From Bromus sterilis (taxonomy: Eukaryota > Streptophyta > Magnoliopsida > Poales > Poaceae), in contig OX465596.1 in the NCBI GenBank assembly GCA_950022295.1, positions 217,651,501 to 217,715,500 on the forward strand: DNA of 64,000 nucleotides, written 5' to 3'. The notes under the pieces are model-generated. The model had not been told where the DNA came from, did not search any database, and saw nothing but the letters and a program-made list of their open reading frames with translations. The position numbers were made by a program, and so were the translations under genes. Shown one piece after another: positions 33,818 through 45,157 of this stretch; position 1 is the stretch's first letter; each line of letters begins with the position of its first letter.

Positions 33818-35362
33818 ACGAGCCCAACTTAGGCCAAAAGCCTAAGCTTGGGGGAGTACATGCTCTCTTCCCCTTTCCATTGTATCTACCGTTGGTTCGC
33901 TTTTATCTTTTTGCAAGTTTTTGCCTGTTCGTCTTTGTTCTTTTAGTTTGCAAAAACCCAAAAATTATTTCTCCTTTCTGTTGCTTTCGTTAAACTTTAA
34001 AAAACCCAAAAATATGTTTCCTTTGCTCTTTAGTTTGCTTTGTTTTCAGAGTTCAGCTCGAGTCCGTGATTATTATAATTTCCTACGTTCGATCGTGCAA
34101 GTGACAAGGCAGTAATGACGAAGATCGACGGAAGGGATACAACAAGGAAAGCCGGTATGAACTCTTTTTGTTTCTACTTTTGTACATATGCCTGTACTTA
34201 TGATTAGACACCAGCTTGTAGCGACATAGTTCTATGTTTACAATGCTTTCCCAGTGGTTCATGCTTTCTTTGTGGTTAGTCTCAAATAGCTAGAGTTTAT
34301 AATGTGTTGCTTGAAATGATTGACATGCATTGCATTGCATTGTTCATGGTATGGCTTATTGAAGTGGTATTTCCCTCCGGGGGATTCTTGGATTGACTTG
34401 GCACATGTTCACGCATGTTAAGACTAAAAAGTATGTTTTTCCTTGATGATCTTTTTACTTCAGAGTGAGCTATATCACTTTCATGCCCGATTCAATGTTG
34501 CTTTGTCCCTCTGCATGATTATGACTGTTATTCTCTCTAGTTGGTCGCTTCCCCGTCTTTTGCTAGCCTTCCTCCAGCACCAAGCGGAATTCTGCTTGTG
34601 CTTCCAAACTCCTTTTTAAACCAAGTTGTTCCATTTGAGTCCACCATATCTACCTATATCTGGTATTTACCGGCCACTCCTAACTTAGACTTTCATGTGC
34701 CATCTCGAAATTTATTCAAAAGCTTCTCCTTTGTAACCGTACAAGCTCATGGTGCGGTGAGGGGAAATCAGTATCTTTCATGCCAAAAATATTTTGACTG
34801 AAGTTTTAACTAGTCAATAAAAAATATATGAGAGTTACACCTCCCCCATACTTGATGATGGAGTGAAATGGACCAAATGCTGCTTATGATAGATGGAACG
34901 ATATCGTCCTTCCATCCTTGAGGCAAAATAAATGGTTCCGTAGACCATCAAAGGATTTATGGATAAGGGAACATGTGTAAGAAAAAGGCATTAATATGGT
35001 TGGCATGGGAGATATTGAGAGACCTTTACCGTTCACCGTTGACTGGAAAGTTGCACCTCTCAAAGGAGTTTTATCTTTGTTTTCAAAACCAAGAGCTCTG
35101 ACACATGTTTAGTCTTTGCTTCCTTTCAAGGGTTTTCAACCTTGCCATCAAAAGCCACGGTTCGAGAGTCTCCACCTTCCTTTCTCCAAAGCACCAACTA
35201 TGAGAGCATAATTGTCATTCTTAGTGTAACATGCATTGTCCCAAAGTACCACATTGTCTTCTGCATGCTTGTGATGTTTCTTACTTTAAGTTCTAAGTTC
35301 TAGTCTCCTTTAAAACTCTGGAGGAGTTTCTGCATTTATGTTTTGCTTCACTCATGGAGGCT
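33818..35362 (+). other. Element C 3' non-coding region, truncated
   Basis: 1.5 kb without a credible gene. It starts with CCTAAGCTTGGGGGAGTAC, the purine-rich AAGCTTGGGG signature that follows coding regions in this group and precedes the LTR in element B (57461-57480). A T-rich spacer follows. The 3' LTR expected to begin TGATATGTCC is absent; the sequence switches to a family A LTR at 35363, so element C is cut off here. Confidence 0.65.
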
Positions 35363-35434
35363 CACACGTTGATCAAGTTATATTAAGATTATCTCAGTTG
35401 TTGTTGTCTATGAACAAGGAGTAGGTCTCAAGTC

Positions 35435-35488
35435 GTCCATAACCGTGGACACGGCTTCTCGAAAAGATTTAACCCTGCAGGGGTGTAC
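35435..35488 (-). promoter_or_regulatory. Triple-palindrome LTR module, copy 5
   Basis: CCGTGGACACGG (intact), CTTCTCGAAAAG (one mismatch, the family A form) and CCCTGCAGGGG, ending at GTGTAC. Confidence 0.75.
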
Positions 35489-37144
35489 CAACTGCCCATT
35501 ACAAGGCTCCGCACGCACGGCCATCTCTCTCAGTTGCTACCCATGATAGGCAACCATTTTATGATTTCGTCCCAAGAGATCCGGAACGACAGGTCCCTCT
35601 AGCTAACAACGAACAAATTCGGGTGGGCCCCGGTGAGTCGACATCCAACTCAAAAGCCGGCCGCGCTCTCGAATCGGCCTCTCCCGTCTGGACGAGGTCG
35701 GATAGGTTGCCCAAACAGATGTGGACAACCCCCTAGCTCCCTGGGGTGGACCAACAAGAGAAACCATGTCTCCGCTGTCCCAAGTTGTTTGAAATTTGTC
35801 GGCCGCGGACCAGTCACACACACGTTTTCAAATGGTAAATCAGCTTGGGACACCACTACAAATGTTTGAAGCTAGGTAGGTAAGAAGAGGGGACCCCATA
35901 AAATCCCCCACGTGGTTAGGCATGCTCAGTCTCAAAACCAATACCCGGAACTCGGGTCCTAGGTGACTCGAATGGAACAAAGCGTCGGGGCATGATAGCC
36001 TAGACCTTCCATCCTTCGTCGAATATAGTCAACATTTATAATAATCATATCATCAACAACAATATAATAATATGATATCCCAACCCAAGGAGTAACATGG
36101 TAACATCGTAGCATCCTAAGCATGCATACTAAGAAGGGGCTGAGCAACGAGCAATAGTAACATAGCAGTACAAGGTTTGCTGGGAGGGGACATGGCTGTA
36201 TCGGTTTAAGAGAGGCTGTAAACATGTGGTAGGATCAAACATCGAACCTATCCTAGACTAGCATGCAAACCACTGGATGAAATAGAATGGATCATAAGTA
36301 ATGTATAGTCCTTGCCTGTTGAGAAGTCGGGTTCCGAAGGTGTAGTTGATCGCAAACTCGCGTCGTCTCCAAGAGGTACCCGCGGTAGCACACAAGACGG
36401 TAAACACTGGAAAGCAATCAACGAGCAAGCATCTATTACTACGAAGCAAACACGAGCAAGCATCAACAAGAAGGAAACACGAGACATCGCACCTACCGTC
36501 GAGAGCGGTTACTAACAGGTTAAGTGGGGCATTCGTCTCACACGACGATATCGCATATTTAGAATCCGTTCAAGTTGTTTAGCTACACAAGGTGAGCAAA
36601 AGGTTGTTAAAATGGCATAGCACAGAAGCATGGCATAGCACACAAACATGACAAGAGATGAAGCATAAATAAACTATCTAATCTAGTCAATTTAAGTGGG
36701 GGTAAAACCTGTACATGGCAACTATTACGGACCCCACGATATTTATTGCATTTGGTACTGTTTTTCCCTAAACAATATTTTATTATTTTTATTAGCAAGC
36801 AAGAACAGCATAAACACAATCTACACGAAAAACTAATCAAGTTACATATAAAGAACATTTTAATCAGAGGTACGGTTAAAAAGTTATTAAAGAAACAGTT
36901 TATGGTGGCAAGCAGTTGTAATTAGCAGGTAAAGAGCATGTAAACAAAGTCAAACATGGCAACAAGTAACATTTTATTAATCTACCCGCAAAACGGAGCA
37001 ACTTTCATGTAGAAAGCGTCTCCATCGGAGCTACCGGTGAAAAGATATAAGCATCGCAAAATCTATTACAATTTGTCAATTAATAAAAAAACCTAGCAGA
37101 AAAAAAACTAAACAGGCCGAAACTATTGCTATTGGGCCCAACAG

Positions 37145-37170
37145 AAATAAATAAATAAATAAATAAAAAT
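37145..37170. repeat. (AAAT)n microsatellite
   Basis: About five AAAT units followed by A-rich sequence at the edge of the GC-rich island. Confidence 0.8.
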
Positions 37171-37906
37171 AAAAAAGGGGCGAGCTCACCCATGGGCCAC
37201 GGCCCAACTGGCGGCCTGGAGAGGCCCGCTCGGCTCGGGCCAGGGAGGCCGGCTCGGGCTGGCTGGCCCACGCGGCCACGATGGTTGGGAGAACAGATCG
37301 GGGTCGCGCCCGACCCCGGCGACGGCGGCGCCCGCAGCCGGCGGCTGGCCGGAGTGCGGTGGCGTGGAGGTGTCGAGGAGGGGCGCCTAAGAGCTGTGCA
37401 GCCGGATCCGACTGTGTTGCGGCGAGGAGGTCCGCCGACGGTGAGCTCCGGTCCAGAGCGGCGCGGGCGAGCTCGCGGTAGCCGGAGCCATGGCGGCTCA
37501 GGCGGCGGCTCTGCTGCCCTGTAGAGTAGGAGAGGGAGGAGGTTAGGGAGAGGGAGAGGCGCAGAGCAGGGGGAGGAGAGGAAGGGCGCGGAGGCTGCCG
37601 TGGTCGCCGGCGGCGGCTGCTCGGGCAGCGGCCGTGGAGTTCCGTGGGTGGCGCGGCCCAGATCGACGCCCTAGCGGGCCGCGGCGGCGTGAGGAGGGAC
37701 CGACGGGGCCCGAACTGCTGGGAGAGGCTGGAGGGGCTACGTGGCTGCCCTGGAGCGCTCCGATCTGGATCTAACGGTCCAGATCGAGGGTTTGGGCTAG
37801 GGTTTCGGCCGGTGGAGGGATTTTTGCGCAGATATGAGATAAAACAGGGGTGTGGCTGCAATTTTTACAAAGGGGAACTCTAATTGGCTGGTTTGGGAGG
37901 TGGGGT

Positions 37907-37916
37907 CATTATATAG
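37907..37916 (-). promoter_or_regulatory. TATA box of LTR family A, third copy
   Basis: The minus strand reads CTATATAATG, at the position equivalent to 8312-8321 in the solo LTR. Confidence 0.5.
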
Positions 37917-38227
37917 GCAGGTTGGCTGGCCAGTTTACGCAAACGCCCCCAGTATCCCTCTCGCGCGTCCGGCGATCGCATTCGTGACCGCCGAGACTCC
38001 GTACGGACTCCGATTCGGACGAAACTTCGACCCACGCGCTCAGCGCGTCAAGCCCGTCGATCGTACCTCACTGCAGTGACATTCCGACAACATTTTTCGG
38101 CGCCCCAATAAAATAATCCGTTTATTAAATAAACGGGGTTTTCGTTCCGGTGGCGATGGCTGGTCTCGTGCGGGTTTTGCGACGGCGATCGGGTGAAACC
38201 CGGTGTCGCAAAGGTCGAGTGTCAGGA

Positions 38228-39576
38228 CTAACCTATTGACTCAGTGCACCCCAGTGCCAGTTTCTGTTTTCTACTATTTTTTTAGTTCAGGTTTTCCCAT
38301 TATAAAAAGTGCTCAAAAATTCTGGGAAAAATATATAAAAATCAGCGTTCTAGAAGAGTCCTCCAGCCGGAGGACGGAGCCCTGGGGTGGCCCACAGCCC
38401 CTTGGCGCCTTCCTGGCGTGTCCAAGGGCCCACCCGCGCCGGGTGGCCGTCTGGGCGACTGGTGCCCCCCCGGTGCCCCCCTTTGGCTCCTATTTATTCT
38501 CCTGTCGCGAAAACCTTGATTCCAGACCCCTTTTCTCCAGAAGCAATTCCGATCTCCGCCGCCATCGCCGACAAGCTTCAGAGGACCAGAATTCCTGTGC
38601 CGGCACCCTGCCGGGACGGGGAAGTGCCCCCGAATTCATCTCCATCAATGTTTCTTCCTCCCTCCATGATGCAGGAGTAGTCCCTCCTCGGGGATGAGGT
38701 TTCTACTAGTAGCTATGTGGTCAATTCTCTCTCCCATGATGTGATCTTCGTTGTGATCATAGGCTATGTTAATCCAGGGTGATCCCATGATATTTCCCCT
38801 TCGTCTATGTATTGGATTGATGTACTCACTTGTTTCTATCTAGTATAATCCCCGAGACCAAGGTGACAGCGGTCTATTGGACATGGATTAGAAGAATATT
38901 TTCATGAGTGATTTCCTCTTTTGTGTGTTGATTTAAGATTGAGAGTCTCTTGGTGCTTGTCTTTGACTATCCTTGAGATATGTTGTGGTGATTGTGGTAC
39001 TCTATTTGGATGGCCGCGGTGACATTGGGAAATCCATAGATTGAGAAATATGAACTTTGAGGTGTGCTTTTGTAGCCCTACATAATTCTCGTCCTCTCTT
39101 GACCACAAAGGAGTGACCTTCGAGTGCGTCTCCATTGCATGTTTTATGGGAAATATCATGTGATTAGACTATGTTAATATTGTTGGGAGTTGCCACTAGT
39201 CAAAGTATGAAACCTAGGCCTTGTTTCCACCATTGTTACACCGTTTGTGCTCACTTTTGTCACATGTTTGCTTGCTGACTTTTTATTACAGATTTATATT
39301 AACTTGCTTTGCCACATCTATTACCCATATTTTACTATCTCTTCGCCGAACTAGTGCACCTGTACAACTCCTAGTTTTATGAGGTGTGTTAGGGACACAA
39401 GAGACTTCTTGTATCTTAATTGCAGGGTTTCTTGAGAGAGACCATCTTCAACCTCTACTGCCCTGAGATCGATAAACCTTAGGTCATCCACTTGAGGGAA
39501 ATTGGTGTTGTCCTACAAACCTCTTCCCTTGGAGGCCCAACATAGTCTACAAGAATAGAAGCGTGTGTAGAAATCA
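38228..39576 (+). repeat. 5' LTR of Athila-like element B (5'-truncated)
   Basis: Matches the 3' LTR (57481-58903) from its position about 104 onward; the first 100 or so bases are lost at the join with the family A fragment. Ends GTAGAAATCA before the PBS. Divergence from the partner LTR is about 5% by hand count, so element B is clearly older than elements T and D. CTATTTATTC promoter candidate at 38490-38499. The open frames (up to 164 residues) are LTR leader sequence and are not recognised as genes. Confidence 0.85.
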
Positions 39577-39585
39577 AGCTATTTA

Positions 39586-39603
39586 TGGCGCCGTTGCCGG
39601 GGA
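39586..39603 (+). other. Primer binding site, tRNA-Asp type, element B
   Basis: TGGCGCCGTTGCCGGGGA, nine bases after the LTR end, identical to element C's PBS. Marks element B as rightward. Confidence 0.88.
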
Positions 39604-39844
39604 GGAGAGTGCTTGAAGGTATATCTTTAGATCTTGCAATTAAATCTTTCATTTCTTGTTTTTATTTTCACTAGTTAGCTTCTGGAAAACAAAAAAAAAT
39701 TACAGAGCTTTAGGAGCTCTACCTTGAATTGGGTCATGTAGTGTTTGAAGATAAAATAAAAAAACCTATGGAAATGTATTTGCATACTCTTCATGATTCT
39801 AATGTTACTAGTATGTCTATTTTAATACCTTTGATGCTAATGAT

Positions 39845-40297
39845 ATGCAAAGTTATAAGCTTGGGTATGCTACGTTTGATGAAGATGATCTTTTTAGCCC
39901 CGCAAGTTTTGATGAGGAAATTTATTTTGATTATACTTTGCCTCCTATCTATGATGATTATTGTGATGACACTTATGCTATAAAGAATAAATGTTTGCAA
40001 GTGTATCATGATAAGAATGATTCATGTGATAGCTATTTTCTTGAGTTTGCTCCCTCTATTACTAATGAGAAGGATTTTGCTTCTGTGGGGAGTAATAAAT
40101 TTTCTATGCTTGTGGATCATGATAAGAATTTTTTATGTGATACTTATATTGTTGAGTTTATCCATGACCCCACTGAAAATCATTATGAGAAGGGAACATA
40201 TTCTTATATATATTTCAATAATATCAAGTTCCCTCTCTTTATGTTGAAGGTTTTGAAGTTTCACTTATTTTGCCTTCCTCTGCTAATATCTTTATGA
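39845..40297 (+). CDS. Acidic Tyr/Asp-rich protein of element B (150 aa, family of unknown function)
   Basis: An ATG-started frame 240 bases after the PBS, where gag would be expected. The protein is acidic and aromatic: FDEDDLFSPASFDEE, YDDYCDDTYAIKNKC, then a repeat-like pair (DKNDSCDSYFLEFAPS and DKNFLCDTYIVEFIHD), ending in a hydrophobic FPLFMLKVLKFHLFCLPLL tail that could be membrane-interacting. I recall similar conceptual proteins from Triticeae Athila-type elements, but no function. There is no capsid, zinc-knuckle or enzymatic motif. Downstream bases to about 40440 resemble a decayed continuation in other frames (IPLHRKHVG-like). The element is therefore non-autonomous. A real protein is possible but unproven. 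Confidence 0.55.
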   Translation: MQSYKLGYATFDEDDLFSPASFDEEIYFDYTLPPIYDDYCDDTYAIKNKCLQVYHDKNDSCDSYFLEFAPSITNEKDFASVGSNKFSMLVDHDKNFLCDTYIVEFIHDPTENHYEKGTYSYIYFNNIKFPLFMLKVLKFHLFCLPLLISL

Positions 40298-41020
40298 TTC
40301 AATGAGTTATTTATCTACAAGATCCCTTTGCATAGGAAGCATGTTGGACTTAAATGTGTTTGTTATTTGCTTCTTGATGCTCTCTTTTGTTCTTCAACTC
40401 TTATTCCTTATTCCTATGAGAGCATCATTAAAATCTTAAGCCTATCTTTATGGCTATAAAGAAAGAGATCTAGGGAGACAACCCTTGTTATCTTTAGTTT
40501 GAGTTTTTACTTTCAGTTTTTAGTGGTCTTGATGATTTTTACTACTGTAGCAACATCATTGTATCTTTATTTTCAAGATTAGTGCCAAGTTTAGCCTCTT
40601 ATGATAAGGGAAGCAAAAGTTGTGACATGCTGTCCATAAAACAGATTCTGCATGCTTGACGGAAAAAATCAAAACAAATCACCAGTTCATCTTTTTGGGC
40701 TGAATTTTTTACATAGCATGATCTATACAATTTTGAAACTTTCGTATGTTCTGAGTTTTTTGATTTGAGTTGCAGACGTACCCCCAAAACATTCTTTACT
40801 ACCCACTGTTCTGTTTTTCATAGATTCTGCCACGTTTTGCCTCTATTCACTTTTGCAAACCTTAAGCTTGCTTTTTCATTGCAAAAACTTTTTGGCAATC
40901 TTGAGAAACATTAGATCTTCAAGAATATCTTTGTATCCAGAGGGGAAAATTATTTTAATAAGGGTACTAACCTCTCTAATCATCTTATGATGAGTTATGT
41001 ATGAAGGGAATTTTCAAGTG
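40298..41020 (+). other. Element B interior, left of nested element T
   Basis: Non-coding, with remnants of the reading frame above and then AT-rich spacer. It ends with the left TSD copy AAGTG (41016-41020). A minus-strand 62-residue ORF (40599-40787) has no recognisable features. Confidence 0.65.
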
Positions 41021-41628
41021 TGTCGGGACCCGGGGTTAGCGTATGCAAGTCCAGTTAAGACATAGTCATATGGAGAGCCGAGAATCGCACCCACTTGTCT
41101 AAGCAGACAAGGCCAAGCACTGAACATTCTCGGAAAGCATCGTACGTGAGGGGCATCCCATCCAGGCCGGATGATCAACTGAGATGGGTCCTCATCGTAC
41201 GCACACAAGTCAAATGATATGGGTGGTGAACTCCCATATTCAAAGACAAGTCGCCTCAACCATACTATCGACTATCTCAAAACTCTTACATAGACTTACT
41301 ACAGCCCGATCACTTAGTCGGGGTCTAGGGCGGGCTCCATCATACCACAAAGTGTGCACGAGACGGAGTCTCGAACAATCGCATCGCGATGCCCCAAGCT
41401 GCGCACATCTAAGGGCCACTTGGTGTATGAAAGACCGCCAGCCAGAACACAACTAAGGTTTCGAAAACCCATATGAAGACATGCATGTTATAAACATACA
41501 CGCAGCACACATGCCTTGTATGAACAGCAGGTACCATTGCAATTCTCTACAAAGTGTACATTTTATTTATAACTCTTATAGAGTACACACAGAGATCACA
41601 TACATGTGATCCAACATTACAACATAAA

Positions 41629-41657
41629 GCGGAAGCAAATTATGTCTGAATACAGAC
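41629..41657 (-). promoter_or_regulatory. GCGGAAG-linked hairpin, element T copy
   Basis: GCGGAAGCAA followed by stem GTCTG/CAGAC with loop AATA (41644-41657). In family A the loop is AGTA and the stem is identical. A second copy lies at 51740-51768. Confidence 0.6.
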
Positions 41658-42132
41658 AAGTTTAACAAATTGGCTTAAGAAGCCTTATTCAAACATAAAG
41701 TCCTCCACGAGGGAACCAGTCTGCTGACTGGGACTAGACTAGCTTAACTTCAGTCGTCCAGCTCGATGAAGAAACCACCTTCGGGGTCAGTGGCGTCATC
41801 TAAAACATAGATTAAGAAAACGTGAGTACAAAGGCGTACTCAGCAAGACTTACGTAGGAACTATACTACTCATGCACATGTATCAAGGGAAAGGGAGGTG
41901 GGGTTCACTTGCAGAAATGCCAGCTTTGACTTGGCTAATCCTGAACTACGAGTACCAGACTTTGAGGTAAGAAGCGTACACGAGTCCACTACTTTCTCCA
42001 ACCAATACACCACTATGGTGACTTCCTCGACTTCCCCACGAGAAAGCACGCCATAGCACTCACACTTATCTTGGTGTATTTTAGAAGTATCCGGTTCAAG
42101 TTATCTAATAATCAAGCTAAGCTTTCCAAGTA

Positions 42133-42189
42133 GTCCATAACCGCGGACGCGGCTATTCGAATAGTTTTGATAACCTTGCAAGGGTGTAC
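42133..42189 (-). promoter_or_regulatory. Triple-palindrome LTR module, copy 6
   Basis: CCGCGGACGCGG (both arms changed relative to CCGTGGACACGG), CTATTCGAATAG and CCTTGCAAGG (both arms changed relative to CCCTGCAGGG), ending at GTGTAC. The paired changes preserve every palindrome. Confidence 0.78.
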
Positions 42190-45121
42190 CGCTACACACA
42201 CATGACCATCATTTACCGCCTTTGATCTCGACACCATTCAAGGGGTGCCAGCGAGGATGCTCACCACAACTGTTACCTCATAGCCTATCTAGTCCAAGAA
42301 AGCCGCCTACTTGGGTTGGCTACCACTATCGTGAACCCGGCCGGTTTACCGAAGTGGACCCAAGCGATGTGTGCGTGGTGCATAAGCCGGTCTCGGGTGA
42401 GCCGTTCTCTCACTTAGCATCCAAGCCACAAGCCTACCAGAACTCCGAACTACTGCGACATCTGGACATCGAAAGGGATGAGTTAATAAGTTGAGAGGGG
42501 TCAGTGAGCCCAATGTGTGGTTGTACTCTTCATCTTGGATCACCACACAAGAACTCGGACTTAGGGCGGTGTTCAACGAGACAACCCACCGTGTACTCGT
42601 ACACAGCCTCTCATCGTTCACCTTGTATTAGGGTCGATTCACCAACACTTTTCTACCATCATCCACATGATCATTACCATCCCGACTCACATCACAGTAA
42701 CAACATGGTATCACACTAAGCATGCAATAAGCGATAACATTTGCAGGGGCCACATGATATCAAACAACTCCTACAGTTGCTAGGATTGTGGTTTGCTTAC
42801 TACTGTGACAAAATGATAGGTCATGCAAATGAATGGGTTCATCTATGCGGTAGAAACGAAGCATGGTGATCATCCTAAACAATGCATAAGCGAGACATGA
42901 GAGGGAAGTGGGATTTTATCGACATGATCAATGGGGTTTTGCTTGCCTTGCTGACGAGGTTCGGGTTCTGGATCTTCAGCGAAGGGGGTGACCTCTTGCT
43001 CCGGTTCCACCTCTACTCGGCAAGCAAAGCACGAAGTAGCAATCAATATGAATGCAATGCTCAAGCACATGATGGAATGTTAAAGCTTGAAGTATAATTT
43101 TGATGTGTGAGGCAATTCCATTTAAGTGGAATATATTGCATTTAAAATGCAAATTCAAACTCCACATTTGAATTCAACATTAACCAAGTTATATGTGATA
43201 TAGTTTGATCATTTTGAATCAACTTCAAATGTGTATGATATGCCTCTGAAGTGTGGTTGAAGTATAGCTTAAATCCATGGTCCAAGTTGCAAACTCAATT
43301 GATTTGAATTTGAAATAAATTCAAATAAACCAAATGACATATGCTACTGGTCCCATTTTAAATTCAACTCAAACAGAGTTGACAGTTGCATATTTGGAAA
43401 TATAATTTTCTCCTGATCATTTTTCATATATTATTTGTCCAATTTGGAGTTAATATGAATTTTCTATGAATTTCCAAAGTTTGGGGTATTTTCTGGATTT
43501 TCTGGAATTATTTAAACCATTTTGCTTTTCTGGAAATTCAATTAAATGATTTACTGCGTCAGGCTGACGTCAGGCTGGCGTCAGGGGGGGGGGGGGCTGA
43601 CATGTGGGGCCACCCTGTCAGTGGCTGGTTTAACTTAACCCGTGGGTTAATTTAATCTAGTGGCTTAATTAAGCCACTGGGCCCACTGGTCAGTGACCCA
43701 GGGGGTCACTAACTGGGTGATTAGTGGCTAACCCACCGGCGGCTTGACGCCGGCGACTGGAGCCACGGCGGCGACTCGCCGGAATGAGCTAGGGGCCACG
43801 GGAAGCCACGGGGAGGACACCATCTTGCTCCTGGAGGTCGTCCGCGTCTTCTGGAGGCATCAGGGGTTCGCGGGGTGCTCGGAATCGACGACGGCGACGA
43901 CTCCGGCGGAAGCAGAACCACGGCGTGGTCATAGACGACGCTACCGTGCATGGTTCGGGCTGAACTCGCTCGCATTCGAAAGCTAGCATGCTCAGGAGCC
44001 AAACGCACGCACTGGCTGAGACGAAGGGGCACAGGGGCGACCTCGAGCTCATCCATGGCGGCGACAAGCTTCGGCATCCATGGCGGATCCGGCTAGAGCG
44101 AGCAAACCAGGGGAAGAAGAGAGGGGTTTCACTCGTAAGCTCACCCTAAGTCCAGCAGAGGTGGTGGCGAGGGCTGGGGTGTCTCAACGGCGAAGGAATT
44201 GACGAAGTCTTCCACGGCGGCCGGTGGAAGCTCGAGGAAGAATCCGGCGACTTCGACGGCTCCGAGTTCGATTCCTGCTTCAGTTCGACGAGGACAACGA
44301 CGGCGAAGCGATTGGACACCTTGGCTTCACTCCTTGACGTCGATGGCCACGAGTTCTTGCGACGGCGAGCGGCGGCGCTCTCGGGTGGCGATGGAAACGA
44401 ACACGGGAGGAGGAGGAAGCTCTGGAGGGGGGGAATGGACGCGTCGTTCTCCAGGGCGCGTCCAGGTGCGAGAAGGGGCCACGGGGAGGGGTGGAAGCTC
44501 GTCGACGACGACGTGTCGCCACCAGCTAGCTCGGTGGCATTCCACCGAGCAGCTTGGAGGCGCGGGAGGGGGAAGAAGACCCCCGTGCCCCTTTGGGCCG
44601 GCTGGGCTGGGGTGGGCCGACTTCGCCTGGGCGCCAGGTAAGGTTTTTCCATTTTCTGTTTAATCTTTCCTTTCTGTTTTTCTGTAATTTGTTCTGTTTA
44701 GTTAAAATAAATAGCTAAACGTTTTATTAAATGCTGAAAACTTTTATGTGGCCTCATAAAAATATCAACTAGACACTCATAAACTTTCAACATTTTTAAA
44801 ATTCAAATGATTTGAATTTTAAATCAAAAAGGGGTATTTCATTAATTCCAAGGTACTGTTTGAATATTTGAAAAATCTATGAGCATGGGATGGGTCCCAC
44901 ATCACTTGATATGTGATCACACTCATTTATAAGACTTTTCAAAACTCTAACATGAATTTTTGGAAAATATTTTTATCTGGCCTTTTGAATTAATTCATCT
45001 GGGGGGTGTTCCTTCTCCCATTTTGATTTTGAATTTGATTTCCAAGATTTCTTTTTGAAATTTTGACATGATGCAAAGGCACTAGCTAACCCTAGCACAT
45101 ACCTAACAGAGGGATCTGACA

Positions 45122-45135
45122 ACTCGCCCCCACTC
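45122..45135 (-). other. Polypurine tract of element T
   Basis: Minus strand …TGAGTGGGGGCGAGT abuts the LTR start TGTCAG. It also encodes part of the pol C-terminus (LSGGE). Confidence 0.7.
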
Positions 45136-45140
45136 AAAAG

Positions 45141-45157
45141 AATCTCGTCCCGAGATT
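45141..45157 (-). other. GGA-loop hairpin beside the PPT, element T
   Basis: Stem AATCTCG/CGAGATT around TCC (GGA on the transcript strand). Lies within the last pol codons (RDEI). Counterpart in element D at 26134-26152. Confidence 0.65.

Larger units (their letters stand above)
35363..38227 (-). mobile_element. Truncated LTR, family A, third copy
   Basis: Aligns with solo LTR A from about 5405 to about 8625 and lacks both termini. It carries the triple-palindrome module (35435-35488), an AAAT microsatellite (37145-37170), the GC-rich island (37190-37860) and the TATA box (37907-37916). The minus-strand 261-residue ORF at 37076-37861 crosses the GC-rich leader. It is Pro/Ser/Arg-rich and has no equivalent in solo LTR A, so I do not call it a gene. 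Both joins (element C at left, element B LTR at right) are abrupt and lack LTR ends. Confidence 0.78.
41021..45121 (-). repeat. 3' LTR of element T
   Basis: 4,101 bp, TGTCGGGACC…GGGATCTGACA. It contains the GCGGAAG hairpin (41629-41657), the triple-palindrome module (42133-42189), an AT-rich stretch (43080-43560), a G run near 43585, the GC-rich island (43700-44650) and the last codons of pol (45121 down to 44973). The many short ORFs in the GC-rich island (e.g. 44146-44652 minus, 44199-44663 plus) are Arg/Ser/Pro-rich shadows on both strands. Confidence 0.92.

Noticed and set aside
37076..37861. 261-residue minus-strand Pro/Ser/Arg-rich ORF
   Set aside because: Lies in the GC-rich leader of a truncated family A LTR. 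The solo copy at 7743-8153 does not preserve the same protein.
44146..44663. Overlapping ORFs of 150-170 residues on both strands, repeated at 54250-54775
   Set aside because: GC-rich LTR leader of element T; frames differ between the two LTRs (e.g. the 3 bp indel and different stops) and no domain is visible.
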